This document shows, piece by piece, positions 1 through 8,839 of a stretch of 64,000 nt of DNA. The stretch lies in contig NZ_NIZW01000015.1 of NCBI RefSeq assembly GCF_002727185.1, positions 143,201 through 207,200 on the forward strand. The letters run 5' to 3'. The notes beneath the pieces are model-generated. The model saw nothing but the letters and a program-made list of their open reading frames with translations, made no database searches and was not told where the DNA came from. Within the stretch, counting starts at the first letter, position 1. Each line of letters starts with the position of its first letter. A program made the position numbers and the translations under genes. Source of the DNA: Rhodopirellula bahusiensis. GTDB taxonomy: Bacteria > Planctomycetota > Planctomycetia > Pirellulales > Pirellulaceae.

Positions 1-43
1 CGAAGTGAGCGGCAATGGACATCGCCTCGCAAAAGCCCAATGG

Positions 44-2815
44 CTAAAGTGTGGCCTCGATCCACTCGCGCCAATCTTGCCACTGCATTTCATCCATGTC
101 GGAATTTGGCAATGAAGGCAGCATCACGGTGCGTCCCAAATCGGGACGTTCCAAGTGAACTGAAAGCAGTCCGTTGATGTCGAGTTCAAAGCCGAGACGC
201 CGCATGGGATTCACCTCGTCCGGCGCCACTTCGATGATGTGACGACCTAGCGTTTGCCAATTCTCGCCATTCTTGCCCGAGGATTCCACCAACGACAACG
301 TCATTCGATTGTCGCGTGCCGTTCCGTTGAGTTGTCGGTTCGTGCGCGCCGGTGTGGGAGTGCCACGCGGGATGATTGGCAAAATTCGTCGCTTGCCATC
401 ACGGTCAGCGACAACAAATCCAACCGAGTGTCCAGCAACGCTTTTCGCAGGCGGTTCCGAACACAACTGGCCGGGCAACTCAGACGCCACGCACGCGGCG
501 GCACCGTGGGCCGCGTCGACTTGATCATAAAAGGTGATCGCGGCGTTGGGTGCGCCCTTCGTCAACACACGGTCGCGAATCGCGGGAAGTCTCAGCAACG
601 GCCCCATGGCCAAACACTGCTTCAAGTCAGATGGCAACACACCTGCGCGTTGACAAACCAATTGAATGCTTTCCTCGATTGAACACAACAAGTCTTCGCA
701 CTCGGTCAGCCACTCGTCTCGGGTCAGCTCCACGGTATCGACGTGGTTTTGATGAGCGATCTCGACCCGAGTTTCAGGCATCAGCAACAATTGGTTCATT
801 GCTCGTTCGCCCGCCATCTGAATGCGGGTGACATGAATCAATTCTTGGCGATTCGTGGCCAAGCCTTGGATGCGTTTGGGGGCACTCGGCAATCGTGACG
901 AAATCATCTCGACCAAACGTCGAGACCACGCCATCGTGCTGTGGCACCAATGCCCCGCAGTCGCAATCTGTCGAATTTGCCCGCCGTAGACTTGCAGGAT
1001 GGAGATATCCAACGACTGCCCCGTCAGGCCGACGTACAAAATCGGCGCCGATGACTGTGAATCAATGGGTGGCTGGCGATCTTCGGCGTGGCTTCCTCGA
1101 TGCGGAGTCGTCATCGCGAATCGTGTCACCGCAATGCTTCGTTCAATCAGACGTACCGCGGGCAACCCTGCCAATTGTGCGGACTGATGAATCGCGCGGC
1201 GATGCAGTTGGTCGTAGCTCGACGGCACCGTGATCGCGACCGCATCGGGCCAACGAGCATGTCGTTTCCAGTTGGTTCCCAATGCCATTGGTGATGAAGA
1301 GTCACCATCGAGCGAACCTGGAGAATCCAATTGAGTCAGTGTGTTGCCAAGCAAATGCCGCAAGCACAATCCCATCGTGACTTCCGGCGGGCACATTCGT
1401 CCGTCGATCCGCCGCATCATGTCATCGCGGCCGAAGTACATCATTTGGCAGTGCGCCACCCGTTGCGGATGGCGTTCACGACGCTCGTAGGCATTGTGAC
1501 CAAACAAGATTGTCGACTGTCCCGTGTCACGATCCGTTTTTTCAGCAACGGCGATTCGGCACAATGGACGAGGCCCTTGCGAGGTCATCCCCGGCCATCC
1601 GGCCAGCATTGTGCCATCGGACTGAGTGATCGCGGTCGCCGCGTGAGTCATCCCAAGTTCAATGCCAATGACACTGAGCAATCCACGACGGGTCGATTCG
1701 CCGCCCACGGTTGTGTGGTCTTCGCCAGTTTCTCGCCGAGCAAAATCCAATACCCAAGCCGGGGTCGAACGGTCGTTGTCGTATGGAGCCATCGCGCGTG
1801 CGACTTCGTCCATCGATCCATAACGTTCCGCCGGATCCTTGGCCAACATCCTTCGCACGATGTCCGCGAGTTTCAGGTCGACGTCATTTCGAAGTGTCAT
1901 CAAATCCGGGACTTCCCCGTGCCGATGACCGTAAACCTGTTCGACCAAATCACCGGTGAACGGGGGATGCCCCATCAACAGATAGAACAACGTCGCCCCA
2001 AGCGAATACTGGTCGCTTCGCGAATCGGCTGAATTCGCGTCCTCGAGTTGTTCGGGTGAGATGAACGACAAAGTCCCGAGCAAAGGTCGATTCTTTGCAT
2101 CGGTCGAGGCGGAGTTGTGCGAACTGTGATCCTCGGTCAGGTCCTTCTCCTGCGGCTTCAAATCACGAGGCGACGGATACCATTCGGCGGAAAAACGAGC
2201 CAAACCAAGATCCAACAACTTGATCGTTCCATCATGGGCTCGCATCAGGTTGCCAGGTTTGACATCGCGGTGAACGATGCCCGCCGCGTGTGCGTGGTGC
2301 AACGCAAAGGCAGCCTGGCGAATCGCCGACGCAGCGTCACCGATCGACATCGGTCCTTGGTCGTTCACCCATTGCGACAGCGTTCGCCCATCGACGTACT
2401 CCATCGCCATGTAGTGAATGCCATCCGCTTCGCCCGCATCAAACGCGGTGACGATGTTCGGGTGCATCAAACTCGAGGCCGCTCGGACCTCTTCGTAGAA
2501 TCGGTTGACCGACTCGACACGATCAAGCCAACGGGTCGGCAGTATCTTGAGCGCAACGACTCGCCCCATCGATCGGTGCTCCGCCAGGAACACCTCGCCC
2601 ATGCCTCCTCGTCCGATCGGGCGACCGACTTTGTAGACGCCTACAATTTCAGGGATGGACCGATGAAACTTCTCGACTTCAAATCCGACTTCCGAATGCG
2701 TTTGGTCGCGAGTCAACTCGCCCATCGAATCCGCGTGAGAAGCATCCAACAAATCAGCCCACGAACTGCCATCGCCACTTCCGGACTCGCTGGAGTTCTC
2801 GGCGCGACGTTGCAT
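44..2815 (-). CDS. Ser/Thr protein kinase fused to Hsp70-like module
   Basis: A 923-residue protein. Residues about 60-345 are a Hanks-type kinase: glycine loop GRGGMGEV near 68-75, ATP lysine in VVALKI (K90), catalytic HRDVKPGN near 182-189, DLG in place of DFG (202-204), and SPEQ in the activation segment. From residue 382 to the end the protein resembles Hsp70: GIELGMTH (canonical GIDLGTTN), a VPSSYDQLHRRA segment like VPAYFNDAQRQA, a segment resembling DLGGGTFD but reading GLTGQSLD, and a C-terminal part ending in FELDINGLLSV, like the Hsp70 substrate-binding beta domain (FEIDANGILNV). The catalytic Asp of the second phosphate motif is Gly and the first is Glu, so I infer weak or absent ATPase in the Hsp70 part. 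No membrane segment was seen, so it is probably cytoplasmic. ATG at 2815 is chosen; an in-frame TTG at 2932 would add 39 residues. It is divergent from hemC. Confidence 0.9.
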   Translation of the reverse strand: MQRRAENSSESGSGDGSSWADLLDASHADSMGELTRDQTHSEVGFEVEKFHRSIPEIVGVYKVGRPIGRGGMGEVFLAEHRSMGRVVALKILPTRWLDRVESVNRFYEEVRAASSLMHPNIVTAFDAGEADGIHYMAMEYVDGRTLSQWVNDQGPMSIGDAASAIRQAAFALHHAHAAGIVHRDVKPGNLMRAHDGTIKLLDLGLARFSAEWYPSPRDLKPQEKDLTEDHSSHNSASTDAKNRPLLGTLSFISPEQLEDANSADSRSDQYSLGATLFYLLMGHPPFTGDLVEQVYGHRHGEVPDLMTLRNDVDLKLADIVRRMLAKDPAERYGSMDEVARAMAPYDNDRSTPAWVLDFARRETGEDHTTVGGESTRRGLLSVIGIELGMTHAATAITQSDGTMLAGWPGMTSQGPRPLCRIAVAEKTDRDTGQSTILFGHNAYERRERHPQRVAHCQMMYFGRDDMMRRIDGRMCPPEVTMGLCLRHLLGNTLTQLDSPGSLDGDSSSPMALGTNWKRHARWPDAVAITVPSSYDQLHRRAIHQSAQLAGLPAVRLIERSIAVTRFAMTTPHRGSHAEDRQPPIDSQSSAPILYVGLTGQSLDISILQVYGGQIRQIATAGHWCHSTMAWSRRLVEMISSRLPSAPKRIQGLATNRQELIHVTRIQMAGERAMNQLLLMPETRVEIAHQNHVDTVELTRDEWLTECEDLLCSIEESIQLVCQRAGVLPSDLKQCLAMGPLLRLPAIRDRVLTKGAPNAAITFYDQVDAAHGAAACVASELPGQLCSEPPAKSVAGHSVGFVVADRDGKRRILPIIPRGTPTPARTNRQLNGTARDNRMTLSLVESSGKNGENWQTLGRHIIEVAPDEVNPMRRLGFELDINGLLSVHLERPDLGRTVMLPSLPNSDMDEMQWQDWREWIEATL

Positions 2816-3069
2816 AGCCTTGCTGGCGGAATCGCCGAACAGTTCCGGTTCGTCAGAAGAATTGGACAATGGCGGACGAAGAATGAGGAATGGCGAGCGT
2901 ACCAGGGCACAACCGAGTCTCTTCCTGACCAAGTCGCACTCGGTTCCGGAATTGGCACCCTCGGCCTACACTCTTCCTACTAGCGTAACGACGCAGCGGA
3001 AGAATTTCCGCCATGATTTTTGCAATTTCGGCCGTTCCGTCCACCCTTCCCACCGAATAAACCGCAACC
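2816..3069. promoter_or_regulatory. divergent intergenic region, kinase/hemC
   Basis: This gap separates the leftward kinase gene from rightward hemC and should hold both promoters. No clear -35/-10 pair, operator or strong hairpin could be picked by eye. It also contains the alternative TTG start of the kinase at 2932. Confidence 0.3.
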
Positions 3070-4083
3070 GTGGCCTCGACTCCCCCCTCCGACACCCCCC
3101 GCCTCCGAATCGCCACCCGAGAAAGCCCGTTGGCCATGTGGCAGGCCGAACACGTTGCTGAATCATTGAAAAAACGTGGTTTCCAGACCGAAATCGTGCC
3201 GTTGGTCAGCAAAGGCGACACCGACATGCGCCCCATCGACGGCACTCGCCAAGTCGGTTTGTTCACCAAACGCATCCAGCAGGCGTTGGTTGATGACGAA
3301 GCGGATGTGGCGGTCCACTCCCTCAAAGATTTGCCAACTGAACCGGACAGTCGATTCACCTTGGCCGCGGTTCCCCCACGTGAATCGGTCTTGGACGCCC
3401 TCGTCTTCGCCGACGACAGTCCTCATTTGAAGGAGCAGGCGGACGCGGCCTCGCCACTGGACTGCTTGCCGCAAGGAGCACGTGTTGGAACGGGCAGCAC
3501 CCGCCGGTTGGCTCAACTGAAACAGCTTCGTCCGGACCTCGATGTCCTGCCCATCCGCGGCAACGTGCAGACTCGCTTGGCCAAACTTAACGCTGGCGAA
3601 TTCGATGCAATTGTCTTGGCCCACGCCGGAATCTTGCGTTTGGAAATGAACGACCTGCCTCACCGATTGTTCCCGCTCGAAGAGATGATTCCCGCTCCCG
3701 GCCAAGGTGCCTTGGGAATCGAAGTTCGAAGCGATGACACCAACGCGATGCACGCTATCTCAAGTTTGAACGACGCGGCGGCACGGTTGGCGGCGACGGC
3801 GGAGCGAAAGGTTTTGTCGGAACTTCACGGCGGATGCTTGGCTCCGATCGCTTGTCATGCCAAATTGGAAACGTCTGACACGGGCACCGAACTGTGCCTC
3901 AACGCGATCGTGATGTCAGCCGATGGCAAAGAACGATTGCAAGAATCCGCTCGCATCGCTGTCACACCGGACGACAACGACTTGGAAGTCGCCACCGCAC
4001 ATGAATTGGGAACAAGCGTTGCCAACCGATTGCGAGAACAAGGTGCGGACAAACTGATCAGCACCGTTCGTGACGCACACTGA
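3070..4083 (+). CDS. hemC: porphobilinogen deaminase (hydroxymethylbilane synthase)
   Basis: This cytoplasmic enzyme joins four porphobilinogen molecules into hydroxymethylbilane on a covalent dipyrromethane cofactor. The 337 residues contain the expected landmarks: [13 protein letters not shown] at 13-25, VSKGDTD, the catalytic Asp in HSLKDLPTE (D87), GTGSTRR and RGNVQTRL for substrate carboxylates, [11 protein letters not shown], and the cofactor-binding Cys in LHGGCLAPI (C256). Length fits the family (about 310-330). The start is GTG at 3070; the next residues lead directly into the conserved fold. hemL follows after 65 bases on the same strand, so the two tetrapyrrole genes are probably co-transcribed. 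Confidence 0.97.
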   Translation: MASTPPSDTPRLRIATRESPLAMWQAEHVAESLKKRGFQTEIVPLVSKGDTDMRPIDGTRQVGLFTKRIQQALVDDEADVAVHSLKDLPTEPDSRFTLAAVPPRESVLDALVFADDSPHLKEQADAASPLDCLPQGARVGTGSTRRLAQLKQLRPDLDVLPIRGNVQTRLAKLNAGEFDAIVLAHAGILRLEMNDLPHRLFPLEEMIPAPGQGALGIEVRSDDTNAMHAISSLNDAAARLAATAERKVLSELHGGCLAPIACHAKLETSDTGTELCLNAIVMSADGKERLQESARIAVTPDDNDLEVATAHELGTSVANRLREQGADKLISTVRDAH

Positions 4084-4148
4084 ATTCCCTGCGACCTCCG
4101 ACACCGGCCTCCTTCAAACACCACTTCGCTTCACCTCCACCGACGACC

Positions 4149-5468
4149 ATGAACTCACCCGCGAACTCTTCTGCCGCTCTGCCCACCGCTGGTCCAAAGA
4201 GTGTTGCCGCTTTCGAACGTGCGTCCAAGTTGATGCCCGGCGGTGTCAACTCACCGGCCAGAGCGTTTGGTGCCGTTGGTGGCACACCGCTGTTCATCGA
4301 ACGAGCCGAAGGTCCGTATTTGTTCGACATCGATGGCAACCGCTACATCGATTACATCGGATCATGGGGACCGATGATCCTGGGCCACGCTCACCCGGAG
4401 GTCATTGCCGCAATCACCGCCGCCGCGGCCAAGGGAACCAGCTACGGAGCGCCGACCGAAGCGGAATCGCAACTCGCTGAGCAAATCATCGAAGCTGTTC
4501 CGAGCATCGAGAAAGTCCGCTTGGTCAACAGCGGCACGGAAGCAACCATGAGCGCGCTCCGCGTGGCTCGTGGAGCAACCGGACGAAAGAAGGTCATTAA
4601 ATTCGCGGGCAACTACCACGGTCATGTGGACTCACTGCTCGTCGCTGCCGGAAGCGCCGCCGCGACACTGGGTGCTCCCGATTCCCCGGGTGTCACACCC
4701 GGTGCAGCCGAAGACACGCTGGTGCTTTCTTACAACGATGTGCCTGGTTTGCAGAGCGCGTTTGATCAACACGGCGATGACATCGCTGCTTTGATCCTCG
4801 AACCCGTCGTCGGAAACATGGGATGCGTCCTGCCGACCATGGACTTCCTGAACGCCGCTCGCGACCTGACTTCGAAACATGGATCGATCCTGATCTTTGA
4901 TGAAGTCATGACAGGTTTTCGTGTGGCATACGGTGGGGCTCAGGAGCGATTCGGTGTCACACCGGACATGACGACACTCGGCAAAATCGTCGGTGGAGGG
5001 ATGCCGCTGGGAGCCTACGGCGGACGTGCCGACATCATGAACCAAGTGCTTCCTGCGGGCAAAGTCTTTCAAGCCGGAACGCTGAGCGGCAACCCCGTCG
5101 CGGTGGCGGCCGGTTCAGCAACGCTTCGTTTGTTGAAAGAGAACCCTCCCTACGAGCAACTGGAACGATTGGCAGATCGCTTAGCCGAAGGCTTGGATCG
5201 CGCGGCGACCTCAGCGGGCATGGCACACACTGTTGCCAAAGCCGGCGCGATGCTGACGCTGTTCTTCAATCCCGATGCGGTCCATTGCTGGGACGATGCA
5301 GATCGTTGTGACCGAGACGCCTTTGGACGCTACTTCTGGGGAATGATGAGCGAAGGCATCTACATGCCTTGCAGCCAGTTCGAAGCGTTGTTTTTCAGTC
5401 AACAACACACCGAAGCGATGATCGACGAAACAATCGCCGCGGCGGAAAAGGTCCTGAAGTCGCTTTAA
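4149..5468 (+). CDS. hemL: glutamate-1-semialdehyde 2,1-aminomutase
   Basis: This PLP enzyme converts glutamate-1-semialdehyde to 5-aminolevulinate, the last step of the C5 route. The 439 residues include MPGGVNSPARAF near 29-40, GSWGPMILGHAHP, VNSGTEATMSALR, IFDEVMTGFR and the PLP lysine in TTLGKIVGGGMPLGAYGG (K279), followed by AGTLSGNPVA. Length is normal. It lies 65 bases after hemC, consistent with a small haem operon. Its TAA stop lies within the TTAA at 5465-5468 that also supplies the stop of the convergent gene, so the two genes overlap by four bases with no room for a terminator. Confidence 0.97.
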   Translation: MNSPANSSAALPTAGPKSVAAFERASKLMPGGVNSPARAFGAVGGTPLFIERAEGPYLFDIDGNRYIDYIGSWGPMILGHAHPEVIAAITAAAAKGTSYGAPTEAESQLAEQIIEAVPSIEKVRLVNSGTEATMSALRVARGATGRKKVIKFAGNYHGHVDSLLVAAGSAAATLGAPDSPGVTPGAAEDTLVLSYNDVPGLQSAFDQHGDDIAALILEPVVGNMGCVLPTMDFLNAARDLTSKHGSILIFDEVMTGFRVAYGGAQERFGVTPDMTTLGKIVGGGMPLGAYGGRADIMNQVLPAGKVFQAGTLSGNPVAVAAGSATLRLLKENPPYEQLERLADRLAEGLDRAATSAGMAHTVAKAGAMLTLFFNPDAVHCWDDADRCDRDAFGRYFWGMMSEGIYMPCSQFEALFFSQQHTEAMIDETIAAAEKVLKSL

Positions 5469-5956
5469 GCTCCCGGGTCTTGCCCGTCTTGATAAGCACG
5501 CAGGCGATCGATCAATGAAAGCAGTCGATTCGCGGCCGTGGGCAGTGCGACTTCACCCAGTTCCGTGAGGGCGGCGGATGGGCCACGAGTCTTTTCGCAG
5601 ACTTGTTGAATCTCAATCGCGATTCGCCGCGCCAAGCGTTCTTTGTCCTGGCACAATCGCAATCGGGTTTTCCAGCGAGCCACGTTCTTGGCTTCTTCCG
5701 TGGCAGGAACTCGCTCGCCGGGCCGAACGGTGGAGCGTTTTCGACTGAGCTGATCCTGGGCCGCTGTCAGCTCTCGTTCGGCCAGTCGCGTTTGATCTCG
5801 CCAGTAGGTCACTTGATTGACCGAGAAGTGTTCATCAACGCGATTCAGTGTCGCGTGAATCGAATGGCTGGACAGACACAAGCGGTCCGCCAATCGCTCG
5901 ACTGCCTTGCGAAGGGCATCGAGCGAATCGAGATCTCTGACGTCGCTTTGGGTCAC
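5465..5956 (-). CDS. hypothetical coiled-coil protein, coupled to FlgM-like gene
   Basis: This 163-residue protein has no signal peptide or membrane segment. It is rich in Arg, Gln, Glu and Leu and looks largely helical, with heptad-like stretches around residues 10-35 and 50-120. I do not recognise a catalytic motif. It starts with GTG at 5956 overlapping the TGA of the upstream FlgM-like gene (GTGA), so translation is probably coupled. That position, an all-helical protein after FlgM, would suit a FlgN-type flagellar chaperone, but no FlgN signature is visible and this is only inference from order. The 3' end overlaps hemL by four bases. Confidence 0.75.
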   Translation of the reverse strand: MTQSDVRDLDSLDALRKAVERLADRLCLSSHSIHATLNRVDEHFSVNQVTYWRDQTRLAERELTAAQDQLSRKRSTVRPGERVPATEEAKNVARWKTRLRLCQDKERLARRIAIEIQQVCEKTRGPSAALTELGEVALPTAANRLLSLIDRLRAYQDGQDPGA

Positions 5957-6273
5957 GCCAGCTCATCGAGGAAGCGGTCGAGTGCCGCGTCCATCTTCTC
6001 CGGTGTGTCATAGCTTCCGTCGGCAATTTGGCGACGGATATCAGCAACGCGGTCGATTCGGATTTCACCACCACCAGCGATGGATGATGTGGAATCCAAA
6101 CGATTCGCGGATGTCGCGGCGCTGGACAGATCGAGTTGGTCCACCGGCGCGGCTGATGTCTTGGAAGTGGTTGCATCCGGCTTCAGACGGTTCGCACCAG
6201 CATTGGCAGCTGGCTTGGAAACCGACGAGGCGGCTTGGCTCGTGGAAAGTCGAAATGGACCGTAAATTTGCAT
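5953..6273 (-). CDS. FlgM-like anti-sigma-28 factor
   Basis: A 106-residue protein beginning MQIYGPFRLSTSQAAS, with a low-complexity Ala/Ser/Thr middle and a C-terminal helix pair RIDRVADIRRQIADGSYDTP...ALDRFLDELA. That last part matches the FlgM pattern (RVxxIRxxIxxGxYxxxxxxVAxxLL), which in the family binds sigma-28 and blocks late flagellar genes until FlgM is exported. ATG at 6273 is preferred over an upstream ATG at 6342 because the upstream 23 residues look non-coding and because related short proteins begin with MQI. Its stop overlaps the next gene by four bases. No other flagellar gene is in the window, so the assignment rests on the C-terminal motif alone. Confidence 0.72.
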   Translation of the reverse strand: MQIYGPFRLSTSQAASSVSKPAANAGANRLKPDATTSKTSAAPVDQLDLSSAATSANRLDSTSSIAGGGEIRIDRVADIRRQIADGSYDTPEKMDAALDRFLDELA

Positions 6274-7075
6274 CTTGACGTGTGCTCCCGGGAGGAAAGC
6301 GGAATTGACAACCGCGTGACACGCCGGACCTTCGTGGCCCATATGGCATGTCGATCGATCGACAAAAGTTTGAAAAGGATTGTGGGTGCGACAACCGATC
6401 CGTCATGGGCCAGCGCCAAGGGGCGCATCCAGTCAGGGAACTCTCGACTCGGTTATCAGCGTTGCAATCCTTGTCCCAGGAATCAATCCGTCAGAATCGG
6501 TGGAGACTTCGCAAGCGCAGTTTCGAGAACACGTCTGATATCGGCCTAAAACGCGGCCGGCCTGCAGTCTCAATTGAATTCTGAGCGAAAGTTCTGGGCA
6601 AAATTCTGTTCCGTCACACTATCAATCGCGTGAAACCGCCGGCAAGGTCAACGCAGTCAAAAAAATCGGCTTTTACAAACGAATTGATTCAAGCCTCGTG
6701 GTTTGTCAGGATTGAATCTTGGAGTTGGTCAAACCGGAGGGCTCGCAACCAGCCGCTAAACTGGGCAGCGGAATGGCTGAGCCGTCCTGTGTCACCCAGG
6801 GATCTTTCACCGACAAACCATTCGCCAGTTGCCATCCGAGACACATTCCTCCAGCCCCAAAACAACCGCCGCATTCTCCCCCGACTAGTCGACAGTTCGG
6901 CGTGAAACCTTCGAGTTTCCCGCTCGGGCTCAAGTGGATTGATACCGACCCTCGGGGGACCAGCAGTTTGGCCCGGCTACCGGCTTGCCCGAAAGGTACT
7001 GGCAAGGGACGATGTTGGCCCACATCGTTCTTCATTCGCCATCCCCATCGCCAAAACGGCTTTTTCGGATCCCCG
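6274..7075. other. 802-base intergenic region, FlgM-like/glmU
   Basis: This is a divergent gap. Open frames cross it on both strands, including an in-frame 5' extension of glmU to 6719, but their translations are Pro/Ser/Arg-rich, lack known motifs and look non-coding. It should hold the promoters of both flanking genes. No strong hairpin or RNA gene was seen. Confidence 0.4.
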
Positions 7076-7873
7076 ATGACTACGAATTCAGAGTCCACCG
7101 CTCCCCCGACGGCGAACTCCACCGCCAACGTCTGCTTGGTTGTCCTGGCCGCAGGCAAAGGAACTCGCATGAATAGCGAGCTTCCCAAGGTGCTGTGTCC
7201 GGTTGTCGATCGTCCGATGATTCATTTCGTTTTGGACGCCGCAGACAAAGCTGGGATCCAAAAGAAAATTGCGGTCGTGGGCTACGAAGCGGATTTGGTT
7301 CGCAAGGAGCTGCAATCCCGCGATGACGACTCGCTGACCTTTGCCGAGCAAACGGAGCAACTCGGGACGGGACATGCCGTTCAAATGTGCCTCGATCAGT
7401 TGGCCGACCACGACGGCCTGACGCTGGTCATCGCCGGTGACTCACCGCTGATTCAGCCGTCCAGCTTGATCAAGTTGATCGAGCATTTCCAAGCCACGCA
7501 GCCGGCTTTGCTACTCGGCACTCTGACCAAAGACGATCCAACGGGGCTCGGCCGAATCGTTCGAAACGACAGCGGCCAATTCACCGGCATCGTGGAGCAC
7601 AAAGACGCCACCGATGCACAACGCGAAATTCGCGAGGTGAACATGAGCACGTATCTGTTCAACAACGCGGACCTGCTGGACTCACTTTCCAAACTCAGCA
7701 ATGACAACGCACAAGGCGAATACTACCTGACGGATTGTGCTCGCCTGCTTCATGAAGCCGGACGCCCCGTCGAAGCTTTGCCCGTTTTGCAGGATTGCGA
7801 ATCGCTTTCCATCAACAACCCCGAGGAACTTCAATTGGTCGACCAAACAATGCGAGCGATGGGTTATGCGTGA
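7076..7873 (+). CDS. glmU: GlmU-type UDP-GlcNAc pyrophosphorylase, uridylyltransferase domain only
   Basis: The 265 residues match the N-terminal half of GlmU, which makes UDP-GlcNAc from UTP and GlcNAc-1-phosphate for peptidoglycan and LPS. Visible motifs are LAAGKGTRM at 24-32 with PKVL after it, the uridine-binding QLGTGHAVQ, AGDSPLI, GLGRIVR and the metal-site Asn in EVNMSTYLF. The protein ends at NNPEELQLVDQTM, where bifunctional GlmU (about 450 residues) would continue into the left-handed beta-helix acetyltransferase. That half is absent here, so acetylation must come from another protein. ATG at 7076 is chosen because upstream in-frame codons are not family-like. It overlaps prs by eight bases. 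Confidence 0.92.
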   Translation: MTTNSESTAPPTANSTANVCLVVLAAGKGTRMNSELPKVLCPVVDRPMIHFVLDAADKAGIQKKIAVVGYEADLVRKELQSRDDDSLTFAEQTEQLGTGHAVQMCLDQLADHDGLTLVIAGDSPLIQPSSLIKLIEHFQATQPALLLGTLTKDDPTGLGRIVRNDSGQFTGIVEHKDATDAQREIREVNMSTYLFNNADLLDSLSKLSNDNAQGEYYLTDCARLLHEAGRPVEALPVLQDCESLSINNPEELQLVDQTMRAMGYA

Positions 7874-8816
7874 ACTGAAAATCTTCAGTGGCCGAGCAAA
7901 CCATGACCTTGCTGACAAACTGTGTCGTCACCTGCACTTGAAGCCAGCCCGCATCACGCTGGGCCAATTCCCGGACGGTGAAAACTACTGCAAACTCGAT
8001 GAAGACGTTCGCGGTCGCGACGTTTTCTTGGTGCAACCAACTTGCCCACCCGTCAACGACAACTTGATCGAGTTGTTGACGATGATCGATTGCTGCAAAC
8101 GAGCCAGCGCTGAACGCATCACCGCCGTCATCCCGTACTTCGGTTACGCACGCCAGGATCGCAAAGACGAAGGCCGTGTGCCGATCACCGCGAAATTGGT
8201 TGCCAACCTGATCACGCGGGCGGGTGCCGATCGAGTCCTCACAATGGACCTGCATGCGGCTCAGATCCAAGGGTTCTTTGACGTGCCCGTCGACCACTTG
8301 TACGCCGCTCCCGTGATCAATGATCACTTTGTCAGCCGCCGGTTCGCCGGTGACGAAGTTGTCGTGGTCAGCCCCGACGAAGGCAGCATCAAACGTGCAC
8401 TGGGTCACACGAAACGACTCGGTGGCAACTTGGCCATCGTCGACAAACGTCGCACCAATGCCTTGGAAGTCCGCCAGAACACAATCATCGGCGGCCCAGT
8501 CGAAGGCAAGGTTGCACTCATGTTTGATGACATGATCAGCACGGCCGGATCAATCTGCGGGGCGGCCCGACTGGTTCACGAAGCCGGTGCGAAAGAGATC
8601 CACATCGCGTGCACGCACGGCGTTTTGTGTGGTCCCGCCATCGAACGGCTTCGGGAAGCACCAATCGACTCGATCACGGTGACGGACACGATTCCCGTGA
8701 CCGGTGAGAAGCTGCTGCCAAACTTGGTGCAACTCTCGGTGGCACCTTTGCTGGCCGAAGCGATCAAGCGGATTCACCACGATCAATCGATCAGCGAACT
8801 TTTTCGCGAACGTTGA
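7866..8816 (+). CDS. prs: ribose-phosphate pyrophosphokinase
   Basis: This cytoplasmic enzyme makes PRPP from ribose-5-phosphate and ATP. The 316 residues show LKIFSGRANHDLA at the N-terminus (usual LFSGNANPELA), FPDGE, PYFGYARQDRK of the ATP site, DLHAAQIQGFFD, VVSPDEGS, and the PRPP loop DDMISTAGS. Length is typical (about 310-320). ATG at 7866 lies inside the end of glmU, an eight-base overlap that favours translational coupling of nucleotide-sugar and PRPP synthesis, an arrangement also common in other bacteria for glmU-prs. Confidence 0.97.
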   Translation: MRELKIFSGRANHDLADKLCRHLHLKPARITLGQFPDGENYCKLDEDVRGRDVFLVQPTCPPVNDNLIELLTMIDCCKRASAERITAVIPYFGYARQDRKDEGRVPITAKLVANLITRAGADRVLTMDLHAAQIQGFFDVPVDHLYAAPVINDHFVSRRFAGDEVVVVSPDEGSIKRALGHTKRLGGNLAIVDKRRTNALEVRQNTIIGGPVEGKVALMFDDMISTAGSICGAARLVHEAGAKEIHIACTHGVLCGPAIERLREAPIDSITVTDTIPVTGEKLLPNLVQLSVAPLLAEAIKRIHHDQSISELFRER

Positions 8817-8839
8817 TCAATCGCGGATTAGACCGGTGA

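Noticed and set aside
6719..7075. N-terminal extension of glmU by 119 codons
   Set aside because: The extension has no similarity to the GlmU family and would place a Pro-rich tail before the nucleotide loop; ATG at 7076 fits the family start.
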